Source: Craterostigma plantagineum | Lineage: Eukaryota; Streptophyta; Magnoliopsida; Lamiales; Linderniaceae | Direction of reading: 5' to 3' | NCBI GenBank assembly: GCA_027422505.1 | Contig: JAPQWV010000652.1 | Location: 186,001-250,000 of the forward strand | DNA: 64,000 nt | Shown: in pieces, positions 34,557 to 47,210 of the stretch | How positions within the stretch are numbered: position 1 is the stretch's first letter | How the letters are laid out: every line of letters starts with the position of its first letter | The notes under the pieces: model-generated | The model's input: the letters and a program-made list of their open reading frames with translations, nothing else | What the model was told of the DNA's origin: nothing | The model's database searches: none | Made by a program: the position numbers and the translations under genes

Positions 34557-37500
34557 ATGACTGTTACCCGCTCCAGTATGGAAAACCGACTCGAGGGGTT
34601 AGAGAAGACGATTGACAAGCTCACCGGGTTGGAGGCCACCGTGCTCACGCTGAATACCAACTACGACAACTTGTCAAATCGCATGAATACCAACTATGAA
34701 AACTTGTCCAATCGCATGAACGAAGTTTTCGAGTTATTAACATCAAAACACCGAGCGCCTCGAGTGGAGACTGTCCCGCACACGCAGATCCCACATATGT
34801 CGATCAATACATCTGCCATCGGCGACACACTTCCAACAATGATGCAACGACGAGTGGAACTTCCAACGTTTGATGGTACAGATCCCCTCGGCTGGTTATC
34901 TCAAGCAGATCAGTATTTCAAACTCAACCAAACGCCGGCGTCTCAATGGGTTTCATGTGCAATGATTTGTATGACTGATATGGCTCGACCATGGATCCGA
35001 TGGGTCCTAAATTGTCACCCGACCATCACATGGGAGACATTATCCGAAAAGTTAATCGCCACTTTCGATAATAAGCAACAGGGACGCCCAGTACAGCGTC
35101 TCACCAGCGTACGACAAACCGGCCCCATTCAGGAGTATTTTCATCAGTTCATACGTACGGTCGTAAATCTACCCGACATTCCCGTCCATCAACACCTCGA
35201 TTTTTTTCTAATGGGCATGCATCCAGAACTTCATGACGAAATTTCGGGTTTGTACCCTTCTTCGATCGAGACTGCATTTGACCTTGCTTGTGGTGTAGAA
35301 CGCAAACTCTTGCGACGGCAGGACAGCGAGTACGCTAGGATGCTGTCAACTTCTACTGGGCCGTCTGGGCTGGCAAGACCGACGCCCGCAGCACACGTTA
35401 CTCGGCAAGTGCCTCCGTACTCACTATCTACGTCGGCTGCCCGAGAAGCACGCGGAACAGATCGTTATATCCCACCTCAGGCTAGGGGTAATACGGCTCG
35501 TGCGAGACCGTTTCAGCGTCTATCCGACCGGGAGTTTCAAGACTTGCGTGAGAAAGGCCTGTGCTTCCGTTGCCGTCAACCGTTCGGGAAGGGACACGTA
35601 TGCCCCAAGAAAGAATTCCGTATGATTATCGCTAGTGAGGAAGAACAAACGGGCGACGAGGCATCCGCCGAGTTTGAAGAATACGAGGCCGACGAGCCCT
35701 CTACCAGACATGAGTGGGCGCCAAACGACGGTCACCTGACTATGCTGAAATTACCCTTAAATGCACTCGGCGGCATCTCCGGACCACGCACGTTGAAATT
35801 ACGAGGTGTCATTGGGGAGGTGGGTGTCATCGTCATGATTGATAGCGGCGCAAGCCATAATTTCATCTCGGCTACGACCGCGGAACGACTCGGTCTTCGT
35901 CGCGCATCAGACAACCACTTTCAAGTACGGTTAGGTAACGGTAAATCGGAACACACCTTGGGAGTCTGCCGTGATTTATCTATTCAACTTGGCACATGCG
36001 GCATCACATCCGACTTTTATGTTTTCGAGTTGGGTACTGTGGATGTAATTTTGGGCGTCGACTGGCTTCGAACGTTGGGTGATATTAATCTGAATCTTGC
36101 AACGTCCACAATGAAATTTGTGTTGCACGGAGAGCCCCATTGCCTTGCTAGCGAACCGGACCTCACATGCGCACCTATTACGTTTCGCTCTCTTTGCAAA
36201 CTTACTGAGAAAAATTGCGACTCTATGTTATGGCTTGCGGCATCGAACACCTCCGCATTAGGGACTGCGACGACACTCACGGCTCAACAGCGCACAGACC
36301 TCGCGGCAGTGACTGATATGTTTCCGACTGTTTTCAATCCATCAGACACTCTACCACCTAACCGTTCAAATGATCACCGCATTGACCTATTGCCGGGAAC
36401 TTCAGCAATATCAGTACGACCTTATCGTTATGGGCATGCTCAGAAAAATGAGATCGAACGACTCGTCGCAGAAATGCTGGCAGCAGGAGTAATTCGCCCA
36501 AGTGCTAGCCCATTCTCTAGCCCGGTCCTATTGGTACGCAAAAAAGATGGTAGCTGGCGTTTTTGTGTTGACTATCGTGAACTCAATCGAGTGACAATCC
36601 CAGACAAGTTCCCTATTCCAGTCATTCAAGAATTGCTCGACGAATTATGGGGCGCCACCTTCACAAAACTTGACCTTCGCTCAGGGTACCACCAGATTCG
36701 GGTACGGGCAACCGACATCCCCAAAACAGCGTTTCGAACCCACGATGGTCACTACGACTTTTTAGTCATGCCATTTGGGTTGACTAATGCGCCGGCGACG
36801 TTTCAAGCCACGATGAATGACTTATTTCGACCTCTCCTTCGGAAATACGTATTGGTCTTCTTCGATGACATCTTAATTTACAGTTCCTCATGGTCTGCCC
36901 ATCTTGATCATATATCATCCGTCCTAGAGATTTTATCATCTAATCATTTCCATGTGAATCTCAAGAAATGTCAGTTTGGGTGTCGGACAATCGAGTATTT
37001 GGGACATATCATCTCGGCAGGGACAGTGGCCATGGACCCCCAAAAGGTCGCTGCCGTTACACGTTGGCCGGTCCCCAAGACATTGAAAAGTATTCGCGGA
37101 TTTCTAGGTTTAACGGGCTATTATCGTCGATTCATTCGCAATTACGGAAGTATCGCACGACCACTTACAGAGCTACTTAAGAAATCGGAAACTAGTTATT
37201 TTCGTTGGACTGAGGCGGCAAATGGAGCATTTCATCAACTAAAAGACGCGTTAGTGACCGCACCCGTGCTCGCGATGCCAGATTTCTCCAAGCCGTTTGT
37301 TATCGAGTGCGATGCTTCGGCTTCCGGACTAGGAGCAATTTTGATGCAAGACAAACACCCAATCGCATATTTCAGCAAGGGTTGGTCTGCTCGGACGGGA
37401 TCAAAATCCACTTACGAACGGGAGCTCATGGCTCTTGTATTGTCCATTCAACATTGGCGGCCTTATCTCTTGGGGAGGAAATTCACGGTTCGTACAGACC

Positions 37501-38072
37501 ATCGGAGCCTTCGAAGTCTGCTCTTTCAAAAAATAGCGACTCCGGCACAACAAGTTTGGGTCGCGAAACTGCTCGGTTACACCTTCGATGTCGAATACAA
37601 GCCCGGACGTGCAAACGGGGCGGCAGATGCACTGTCGCGAAACGAGTCAGGGGAGCTTAAGGCAATCAGCCTACCACAATGGATCGAGGGTGAGACTCTT
37701 CAAACCGCTGTCAAGAAAGATTCTACCCTCGGTCCAATCGTCGACGCCCTATCTCTCGATCCACTCGCACGTCCGCCATACCAGCTTATCGGAGGATGGC
37801 TGTACTATAAAGGCCGGATGGTGATTCCGGCAGACTCAGACTGGGTACCACGACTCCTTAAGGAGTTTCACTCGACACCAACGGGCGGTCATTCTGGGGC
37901 ATTCCGCACGTACCGCCGCCTCGCATCCTCCCTCTATTGGCGAGGTATGATGAAGAGCGTGACAGACTTTGTCGCAAAGTGCATCACCTGTCAACGTTCA
38001 AAATACGAGGCCCTATTGCCCGCAGGCCTACTACAACCCCTGCTAATTCCCGGGCAAATGTGGGAGGACATT
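34557..38072 (+). CDS. Chromovirus gag-pol, N-terminal part up to integrase
   Basis: A continuous frame of about 1,170 codons. Gag core is at residues 100-260 (WLSQADQYFKLN, TFDNKQQGRPVQRL), and a Cys-rich knuckle-like CFRCRQPFGKGHVC follows at about 337. Protease has DSGASHNFIS at about 428. RT has DGSWRFCVDYRELN, FGLTNAPATFQ and the active site VFFDDILIYS. RNase H has ECDASASGLGAIL, STYERELMAL and RTDHRSLRSL. The integrase zinc region (PTGGHSGAFRTYRR, CITCQRSK) is complete. The frame is cut at 38072 by a nested LTR element. The 27 codons after that point belong to the insertion and are not part of the protein. The first Met is chosen because it follows the LTR and leader directly. Confidence 0.93.
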
Positions 38073-40625
38073 TGTGGCGACCCTCACTTTCTAATAAATA
38101 TTTTGGCGGATTTCCGCAACGAAAGCCGCGGAAAGCCCATTTTACAAAAATAAATAGTTTTCAATACAAAAGTTAATACAAACGGGCCGCTGGCCCAAAC
38201 CTAACACTAGTCCACAGGTCGTCATCCATGTACAGCCCCGCCCTCAAAAGTCTGTGGAGCACCGCCGTCAGCCCGCCTAGTCGCGACGCGCACCAGCGTC
38301 GGACTCAGTACCTACAACACGTAAACTGAGCTCCTTGCCCAGTAGGTGAAATAGTGCACATGCATGTGTGACTCACTCACGTTCACTCACCCCCAATTCT
38401 CACCAATGCAATGCCACTCACTATCACTCATCACAACCGGGATACACTCACCACCTCACAACGGGCCCCGAGCTTCATACTGTGCACCATCACGCGAAAT
38501 CACTACCACGATCACGATCACGAACACAACCACAACACGATCACTACACTACGGCAGTGGCCTACACCGAGCAGCCTCCCTGAGCCGTATCAGGTCACAC
38601 TCTCGGGTCGCCTCTTCTGCCAATGCGGTGCCCACGCTGGTAGCCTACACTAGGCCCCGTAAGGGTACCCAGGTCGCACCCTCCAGGTCGCCTCCTCCCG
38701 CATGCGACAGCGTGGCCTACACTAGCTAGTCTACTTGGGGATGTCCCAAGTCGTTCCTTTCTAGGTCGCCCGCAGTCTGCCGCATAATGTCAAACGGGCC
38801 AATGGCTCACCGTCACAGGCGCTGGCGCACAGCAGATGCCCACCCTCACGTGACTCCTCTACGGGTCGACAGCCAATATCGGCTACTCACTCACTAGGTA
38901 CAATACAGTACCACCGTTCCACCACGGTACACTCCGTGAAATGACGTGTAATGCACATGCTATGCAGTGCAAATAACAGGCATGTAATATGCAAAAATAT
39001 TTAATACATGTGAAGCACATAATTCACCCAATTCACATAATCACATAATAATTCACACAAAACGTTTACGTGTCGTAGGTGGATTTCACCTACCTGTCCT
39101 CCGATAATGTCAGTCAAAAAATTTGGTAAATTCCCTAACAGATCGAGCCTCTGGAAAATAAAATATTATCACGTGAGTATATTTGCTAAATTGTATAAGT
39201 TCCGAAATCCCCAAATCTAATTATTGAAAACCCCAGAAATCCCAAAAACCCTAAAATAATGAAAACCCTAATTAATACTGAAAACATTGTACATTTAGTT
39301 AATACGAAAAACCATGGGAATATTATGTAACACTGAAAACTTTGTAAACATAAATAAAGCCGAAAACTTCTTAACCTACATGCATCGCTTAGTATAAAAA
39401 TAAGAACAAAATATTTAAATCCAAAGATCAAGGTTTTTACCACCCATATATATATGTATTAATCACAAAATATCACAAGAACTTACTCTAATCACTTATT
39501 GAAGTGAAGTAACGTAGGCCATTTAATACTACATAAATCACATAGATCATATGAATCATACCTATACTGAATAAAGTTCTAAACCCTAGTATACTGAAAG
39601 ACTATTTTTGCCTAAATTTTCAGAAGTTAATCATATGCTTCATCCGAAGAGTACATTGAGATCATGGAATTCATTTAGAGATATCTCGAAAACTTCATAT
39701 GGCCTAGCACTTTATCACGCAGATTAAAGGAAAACACTTAATCATATATATATATTTATGTATAAGAGAGTAACATAACTTGATTAGAATAACTATATCA
39801 TATTTTAATATTATTACCCATGATCAACGACAATTCTAGAGCATAACTCCTATGATAAGAACGAAACACACATGTAGGAAAATCGTACGGCTCAAAGCAT
39901 TAACTTTTCATGAACACTTCATACACGTTTACGTAAATCGGTAAAACCCCTATATCATCACACAATTCGCATGAGTACGAGCAGCTCCAGTTCTTAAGAT
40001 TTTCTCAGCATATTACTTGCGAACAGCTCACATGATTATCACATAATCCCATAAAAGTACTTAGCTATCGAAAATATGATAAATACATTAAATATGAAAG
40101 ATTACTCATATACCTCTGTTCGAACTTTCAGTCATTTAATTCACTATCCTTCCAAGCTTGAGTTCTTAATTTATCTTCAACACCCTTTGCTCGACATCTT
40201 CCGTTAGTATTGAGGGTTTTCTAAGTTGTAAATAATTGGTATTACACGTTTTACAAAGAGACGATAAGGTTCCAACGTAAGTTTCCCCATCCTTAAGTAA
40301 GTTCATGCTTATCATCTCATTTGGGCTTTAATTCATCTGGGCCTATGTTTAAATTTTAACCTTAGCCTTAATATATTTCATATTTGTTACCATTTAGGCC
40401 TTAGTAATTAATTTGGGCTCTATTGTTCTTTTGCCCCTTTTTAATTTATTTCTAACTCCTATTCACTCCTTAGGTTATCTAGTCTTCTCGGCCCATATTA
40501 GTTAGCTCCCGGGCCCAACTAATATTTTCTAGCTTAATTCTGAAAATTCTGTTTTGTCCGAAAATCAACTTCATTAATTTCGAACGTTACAAAAATAATC
40601 CCGTATTAATTTTACGGGTATTACA
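38073..40625 (-). repeat. LTR of nested element (left copy)
   Basis: 2,553 bp, nearly identical to 40962-43513. The first 1 kb is rich in CACTCAC and CAGGTCGC phrases, the remainder is AT-rich. Short frames in it occur identically in both copies and have no family resemblance. They are not genes. Confidence 0.93.
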
Positions 40626-40961
40626 TCCTCCCCCCCTTAAAAGAATTTCGTCCCCGAAATTCAGTGGTAGGGAATTCGCCGAAATTCAGCGGTAGGGAAT
40701 TCGAGTTTAGTTCTATGACTAAACTCATTCAATCTAGTTTCTATGTTCTCTAGGCCTACTTATTTCTATTTCCACTATGCTTCCGCTGCGCACTCTTATT
40801 CGTATTGTCTAAGTCTACAGTTAGTCACATAAATAGGCACGTTATTACAATTACATAAATGAATCAAACATAAAACTTACACGCAAGGCTGATCCTCCAC
40901 GCTTTTGAGCGGCCGTACATGGACTGTCTACAGAATCTATATCCTAAGCTCTGATACCACC
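40626..40961 (-). other. Interior of nested LTR element: primer site and polypurine tract
   Basis: GCTCTGATACCA (40948-40959) is the reverse complement of TGGTATCAGAGC, the initiator-Met tRNA primer site used by many gypsy elements. It lies two bases from the LTR. TCCTCCCCCCCTTAA at 40626 is the polypurine tract in reverse. Between them lie about 300 bp with a duplicated phrase (CAGTGGTAGGGAATTCG and CAGCGGTAGGGAATTCG) and no coding. Confidence 0.88.
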
Positions 40962-43513
40962 TGTGGCGACCCTCACTTTCTAATAAATATTTTGCGGATT
41001 TCCGCAACGAAAGCCGCGGAAAGCCCATTTTACAAAAATAAATAGTTTTCAATACAAAAGTTAATACAAACGGGCCGCTGGCCCAAACCTAACACTAGTC
41101 CACAGGTCGTCATCCATGTACAGCCCCGCCCTCAAAAGTCTGTGGAGCACCGCCGTCAGCCCGCCTAGTCGCGACGCGCACCAGCGTCGGACTCAGTACC
41201 TACAACACGTAAACTGAGCTCCTTGCCCAGTAGGTGAAATAGTGCACATGCATGTGTGACTCACTCACGTTCACTCACCCCCAATTCTCACCAATGCAAT
41301 GCCACTCACTATCACTCATCACAACCGGGATACACTCACCACCTCACAACGGGCCCCGAGCTTCATACTGTGCACCATCACGCGAAATCACTACCACGAT
41401 CACGATCACGAACACAACCACAACACGATCACTACACTACGGCAGTGGCCTACACCGAGCAGCCTCCCTGAGCCGTATCAGGTCACACTCTCGGGTCGCC
41501 TCTTCTGCCAATGCGGTGCCCACGCTGGTAGCCTACACTAGGCCCCGTAAGGGTACCCAGGTCGCACCCTCCAGGTCGCCTCCTCCCGCATGCGACAGCG
41601 TGGCCTACACTAGCTAGTCTACTTGGGGATGTCCCAAGTTGTTCCTTTCTAGGTCGCCCGCAGTCTGCCGCATAATGTCAAACGGGCCAATGGCTCACCG
41701 TCACAGGCGCTGGCGCACAGCAGATGCCCACCCTCACGTGACTCCTCTACGGGTCGACAGCCAATATCGGCTACTCACTCACTAGGTACAATACAGTACC
41801 ACCGTTCCACCACGGTACACTCCGTGAAATGACGTGTAATGCACATGCTATGCAGTGCAAATAACAGGCATGTAATATGCAAAAATATTTAATACATGTG
41901 AAGCACATAATTCACCCAATTCACATAATCACATAATAATTCACACAAAACGTTTACGTGTCGTAGGTGGATTTCACCTACCTGTCCTCCGATAATGTCA
42001 GTCAAAAAATTTGGTAAATTCCCTAACAGATCGAGCCTCTGGAAAATAAAATATTATCACGTGAGTATATTTGCTAAATTGTATAAGTTCCGAAATCCCC
42101 AAATCTAATTATTGAAAACCCCAGAAATCCCAAAAACCCTAAAATAATGAAAACCCTAATTAATACTGAAAACATTGTACATTTAGTTAATACGGAAAAC
42201 CATGGGAATATTATGTAACACTGAAAACTTTGTAAACATAAATAAAGCCGAAAACTTCTTAACCTACATGCATCGCTTAGTATAAAAATAAGAACAAAAT
42301 ATTTAAATCCAAAGATCAAGGTTTTTACCACCCATATATATATGTATTAATCACAAAATATCACAAGAACTTACTCTAATCACTTATTGAAGTGAAGTCA
42401 CGTAGGCCATTTAATACTACATAAATCACATAGATCATATGAATCATACCTATACTGAATAAAGTTCTAAACCCTAGTATACTGAAAGACTATTTTTGCC
42501 TAAATTTTCAGAAGTTAATCATATGCTTCATCCGAAGAGTACATTGAGATCATGGAATTCATTTAGAGATATCTCGAAAACTTCATATGGCCTAGCACTT
42601 TATCACGCAGATTAAAGGAAAACACTTAATCATATATATATATTTATGTATAAGAGAGTAACATAACTTGATTAGAATAACTATATCATATTTTAATATT
42701 ATTACCCATGATCAACGACAATTCTAGAGCATAACTCCTATGATAAGAACGAAACACACATGTAGGAAAATCGTACGGCTCAAAGCATTAACTTTTCATG
42801 AACACTTCATACACGTTTACGTAAATCGGTAAAACCCCTATATCATCACACAATTCGCATGAGTACGAGCAGCTCCAGTTCTTAAGATTTTCTCAGCATA
42901 TTACTTGCGAACAGCTCACATGATTATCACATAATCCCATAAAAGTACTTAGCTATCGAAAATATGATAAATACATTAAATATGAAAGATTACTCATATA
43001 CCTCTGTTCGAACTTTCAGTCATTTAATTCACTATCCTTCCAAGCTTGAGTTCTTAATTTATCTTCAACACCCTTTGCTCGACATCTTCCGTTAGTATTG
43101 AGGGTTTTCTAAGTTGTAAATAATTGGTATTACACGTTTTACAAAGAGACGATAAGGTTCCAACGTAAGTTTCCCCATCCTTAAGTAAGTTCATGCTTAT
43201 CATCTCATTTGGGCTTTAATTCATCTGGGCCTATGTTTAAATTTTAACCTTAGCCTTAATATATTTCATATTTGTTACCATTTAGGCCTTAGTAATTAAT
43301 TTGGGCTCTATTGTTCTTTTGCCCCTTTTTAATTTATTTCTAACTCCTATTCACTCCTTAGGTTATCTAGTCTTCTCGGCCCATATTAGTTAGCTCCCGG
43401 GCCCAACTAATATTTTCTAGCTTAATTCTGAAAATTCTGTTTTGTCCGAAAATCAACTTCATTAATTTCGAACGTTACAAAAATAATCCCGTATTAATTT
43501 TACGGGTATTACA
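40962..43513 (-). repeat. LTR of nested element (right copy)
   Basis: 2,552 bp. Differences from the left copy seen by eye are loss of one G near the start (TTTTGCGG against TTTTGGCGG), C/T at CCAAGT(C/T)GTTCC, A/G at ATACG(A/G)AAAACC, and A/C at GAAGT(A/C)ACGTAGG. Confidence 0.93.
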
Positions 43514-43518
43514 ACATT

Positions 43519-44727
43519 GCTATGGACTTTATCACCGGCTTACCTAGATCTCATGGTTTCGATACGATACTCGTCGTGATCGATCGCCTATCGAAATACG
43601 CCCACTTTCTAGCATTACGTCATCCGTACACTGCCCGTATGGTAGCAGACAACTTCGCTACCCATATAGTCCGTTTGCATGGGATGCCGCGAAGTATAGT
43701 TAGCGATCGTGACTCCGTGTGCTTGAGTCAATTCTGGAAGGAGTTATTCCGTCTGCAGGGGACCACACTCAAGATGAGTTCAGCATACCATCCTCAAACA
43801 GACGGCCAATCCGAGGTCCTTAATCGCACTCTTGAGACATACTTACGGTGTTTTGTGAGCGATCATCCCCAACTATGGTTCAAGTGGCTTTCTTGGGCGG
43901 AATATTGGTATAACACGACGTTCCATATTTCAGCGGGCACGACACCGTTCGAAGTTGTCTATGGACGAGCACCACCATCACTGTCTCAGTTTCTACCCTC
44001 GGAATGCCAAGTCGAAGCAGTTTATGATGAATTACGCGACCGCGATGATATTTTACGCCAGCTAAAATACAGCCTCGAGCGTGCTCGACAGCGGATGATC
44101 AAGTCGGCCAACTTAACACGAAGAGAGGTGGAATTCAAGGTGGGAGACACGGTCTTTCTAAAGCTACGACCTTACCGCCAACATTCAGTGGCCACTCGCT
44201 ATAACCAGAAGCTCGCGGCTCGTTTTTACGGACCTTTCCCCATAATCGACCGCATCGGCCAAGTAGCGTATAAGTTACAGCTTCCCGAAGGCTCTCGTAT
44301 ACATCCCGTTTTTCACGTCTCTCAACTCAAAAAGGTTATAGGAGATCACCCAATAGAGGCCTCACTTCCACCCCACATGTCAGCCACATTATCACCAACA
44401 ATGGTCCCTGAAGCTGTGCTCGATTCCCGCTGGACCATTATTGATGATATACAAGTGCGAAAGTTGCTCGTCAAGTGGAGGAACCATCCGCCCGAAGATG
44501 CTAGCTGGCTGACGGAACATGAAGTACGACGCTCTTTTCCAGATTTCCGCCTTGAGGACAAGGCAATTTTTCAAGCGGCGAGTAATGTTAAGCGATACAA
44601 CAGACGGCAAGCGGCTAAATCGATGGGCCGAGGACGAGAAAAGGAGTTGAGCAGTACAACGATGGGCCAGTCGAGAAGATATTTGGGCTGCGAAGCAGGG
44701 CTGAAGAAGAGCCCGACTAGGGGTTGA
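43519..44727 (+). CDS. Chromovirus pol, C-terminal part: integrase core and chromodomain
   Basis: The reading frame resumes in phase right after the duplicated ACATT. Integrase core blocks are MDFITGLP, IVSDRDSVCLSQFWKE and SSAYHPQTDGQSEVLNRTLE, giving D, D and E. A C-terminal binding region (YGPFPIIDRIGQVAYKLQLP) is followed by a chromodomain-like end (VRKLLVKWRNHPPEDASWL). The frame runs past the 3' LTR start (44586) into the LTR, so the last 47 codons are LTR-encoded. The nested element separates this part from the rest, so it cannot be made as one protein now. Confidence 0.9.
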   Translation, partial: AMDFITGLPRSHGFDTILVVIDRLSKYAHFLALRHPYTARMVADNFATHIVRLHGMPRSIVSDRDSVCLSQFWKELFRLQGTTLKMSSAYHPQTDGQSEVLNRTLETYLRCFVSDHPQLWFKWLSWAEYWYNTTFHISAGTTPFEVVYGRAPPSLSQFLPSECQVEAVYDELRDRDDILRQLKYSLERARQRMIKSANLTRREVEFKVGDTVFLKLRPYRQHSVATRYNQKLAARFYGPFPIIDRIGQVAYKLQLPEGSRIHPVFHVSQLKKVIGDHPIEASLPPHMSATLSPTMVPEAVLDSRWTIIDDIQVRKLLVKWRNHPPEDASWLTEHEVRRSFPDFRLEDKAIFQAASNVKRYNRRQAAKSMGRGREKELSSTTMGQSRRYLGCEAGLKKSPTRG

Positions 44728-45002
44728 ATAGTCCAAAGATATGCTGTTATTATTTTCCACTATTTTAGCATTATGAGATATATTAGGATTACTTATCTAT
44801 TATATATATAGTATCGATGGGTAACTATTAGGATAGGTAGAGGGTTATGAAAGGTGGACAGGGAGCCGTCTTGGTGCTCTTCTGGTTTTTCAAGCTTCTC
44901 TTATTATAATATCAGTTAATTTAGTATCTCCTCGCTCCGATTCCCGTTACAAAACTCATCTATATCTCTCGTCTCGACAAATTACCCGTCTTAACTCTAA
45001 CA
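44586..45002 (+). repeat. Chromovirus 3' LTR (417 bp)
   Basis: It starts TGTTAAGCGATAC, ends CTCTAACA, and is followed by ATGAC. It contains the uninterrupted target site of the hAT element seen in the 5' LTR. Confidence 0.93.
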
Positions 45003-45516
45003 ATGACATACATGATGATTGAAAGAAAAAACGGCCGTTCTTCTCCAGCCTGTAAAATCACATGAGACTTTTTATTATTATTCAGACGAAAGTAAGGATT
45101 TAGACATAAATGACCAGTTCCTCATGCGGAAAGTTGTCTTCCAGCAATCTAAGATCGTCACCACAGAAATAAGCGCCGTTTATTATCTTTCTAAGGAGGT
45201 GAAAATAAAATCAAGAAAAGACGAAAGCCTATACCAGTATCACTTCATCACCACCCAAATGAACAAACTTGTACTTGAAGATCTTACTGAAATCTGATGA
45301 ATGAAGCTATTTAGTTAACCTGCGATCTTCGAGAGTGAAGCGATAAAGATAAGTTTATACAAAAAGAAAAAAAAAAGAGACCTGAAAGCATCTCTCTGCA
45401 GTTCGCCGATGGACATAGTGAAGGATAGCATATTCCCCCGAGAAATTACCATCGACGCATACTTTCGACGAAAAAGGTAACACCGTTAGAAACAAAAAAA
45501 AGGATAGAATGTATAC

Positions 45517-45812
45517 CACGATCGAGCGTGCCCTGGGACATCAAACTTGGCCAAGACATTGACTCCTCGTCTTTTTGTGTACCTGAGAAGCAGCAATACA
45601 TCAGTCAGCGAATTTGACGAAATCTAACGGTGAAAAACATCGACTTGCATTACGATCTCTAAGGCATAGGCGACCGTATATCGTTCTTGAAGTCGAATAA
45701 GATCCGTCCCAATAGCTTTGGATAAAAGGTATCTCAAGAGGGAAAGATTGCTCGTCTACGATATGACAATGCAATACGTACAACACATAGCATCTAACCA
45801 CAAATTGCATCG
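45517..45812 (-). pseudogene. Beta-hexosaminidase fragment captured in the Helitron
   Basis: Two exon pieces are visible on the minus strand. The first (about 45812-45654) encodes HIVDEQSFPLEIP, WDGSYSTS and, after frame changes, an LEI end at a GT donor. The second (45582-45517) starts after a CAG acceptor and contains RRGVNVLAKFDVPGHARSW before a GTATAC donor. These are the conserved GH20 core of plant beta-hexosaminidase, an enzyme that trims N-glycans. At least three single-base indels and a Trp-to-Cys change in the HWHIVDE motif (HCHIVDE here) show that it is dead. The catalytic Asp-Glu exon is absent. Confidence 0.8.
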
Positions 45813-46081
45813 AAAATAATATTTAAGGCATAATCTTATTCCGCTGAAGCTGGGCCACTTTGGCTCCTTTGGCAATACATTTATCTGGTCTCAACGTCCT
45901 GATTTTATCTGAACAAAGGAATATAATAGTGAACCAACAAAACCACAGCCAATTCCAAGGCAAAAAGGAATTATCCACAAAAATAAACCTACAAAAAAGA
46001 AAGCTCTGCACATGGAATAAAATTAAGCGGGTCTGATGTAATCCCTTTGCTCTAATCCTACACCCCCTCTCACCCACATCC

Positions 46082-47168
46082 GGAATTTTTGCATGTACCT
46101 TCGTCGTCGCAGGTGAAATCAACTAACTCAACTTCGGAAGTCATTTCATTGCATCAAAGTAATCATCTTAACAACGAAGGAGGCATTTAAAAACCTTGGA
46201 GAAACTGTTAGAACTTCCGAAATTGCCCAACAGAAGTTTAATGTCAATGATATGATGTATATATATATATATATATATAACCCACCTGTAAGTCGTGTGG
46301 CTGCCTTTGCTTGTTTACGTTGTTGAGCCTCTTACCCTGTGCATATGTTCATGTAGATTTGAAGCACACTAACTGAGAAATCTTAGCGTTGAAAGAATCT
46401 CTGGTCTAATTAGAGTTCTGAATAGTTCTTAGAGTTCAAAGCTTGCAAATTCGTGACGAAGCTCTGCCTTTGAAGTTGAGAAACGTAGCTTTCCAATGCG
46501 CCGCAGCACGCCGTCTTGTTGCTTGTAATCACCTGCCATTTACATCCTTCTATGATGTGGCTTAACCTTGAGGCGTTACGCAGAAGCACTTCGGGTCCTG
46601 AGAAAAACACGATACAATAGTTTTAGATTAGAACAAAATTTAAACGATATTTTTCGGCATCGTACTCACTGGAAAGAATTTAACAATGATATTCTTAAAA
46701 TTGGTCGAAAAGGTGCTCACCTAGTCTTATCCGCACTAACGTTTTCAAACCGTGAGCGTACTTCCTCACCCTATGGCGATGCCCGTCAAGACTCAAGATT
46801 AATCCTTGATAACGGAAAAAAATAATTACATCAGCTATTATGACTTCATGTCTGAAAAATGTTGATCAAGGTAGAAAGGATTATGCATAGGAAAAGGGCT
46901 CATCACTGCAACCCAAATGCAGCACTTGCAAAGATACAAAAGGCAGTTCTATCATCAATATAGGCACAAAATTATCTAAGAAAGAATATACGAATTACTC
47001 ATCTTCCATGGTCAGCTTGTCCCTTACACTACGATCTCTTAAGAGCTCATATTCCATCGGAAACAATAAGGAAAAAATTGTAAACGCACAAAATACCAAT
47101 CTCTGCGAAATGTTATTGGTTGGAGGGGTCTTCCGTTGCCGACGTGTCATCATAGTAGAGACAGCATT

Positions 47169-47210
<42 letters not shown>

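Larger units (their letters stand above)
38073..43513 (-). mobile_element. Non-coding LTR retrotransposon with 2.55-kb LTRs and 336-bp interior
   Basis: Two direct repeats of 2,553 and 2,552 bp run TGTGGCGACCC to GGGTATTACA on the plus strand and flank a 336-bp interior. The target duplication is ACATT (38068-38072 and 43514-43518). On the minus strand the LTR starts TGTAATACCCG, the primer site follows the left end of the interior, and a G-rich polypurine tract precedes the other LTR. The element is therefore minus-oriented and complete in its cis signals. It has no gag or pol and must have moved with proteins supplied in trans. By eye I count about four differences between the LTRs, so it is very young. 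Confidence 0.93.
33489..45002 (+). mobile_element. Ty3/gypsy chromovirus, young, with two nested insertions
   Basis: LTRs (33489-34522 and 44586-45002) start T(C/G)TTAAGCGATAC and end CTCTAACA. The flanking duplication is ATGAC (33484-33488 and 45003-45007). The internal region encodes a single open frame for gag, protease, RT, RNase H, integrase and a C-terminal chromodomain, broken only by the nested element at 38073-43513. Chromodomains mark the chromovirus clade. Without the hAT insert the LTRs differ by a 22-bp indel and few substitutions, so the insertion is recent and younger than the Helitron around it. Confidence 0.93.

Noticed and set aside
38364..38729. Open frames repeated exactly at 41252-41617
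   Set aside because: They occur in both LTRs of the nested element, overlap each other in three frames and are His/Thr-rich from CAC repeats. They are LTR sequence, not genes.
45019..45297. 92-codon plus-strand frame
   Set aside because: No recognisable domain, sits inside the Helitron on the strand opposite to all recognised fragments, and has low-complexity Lys/Glu composition.
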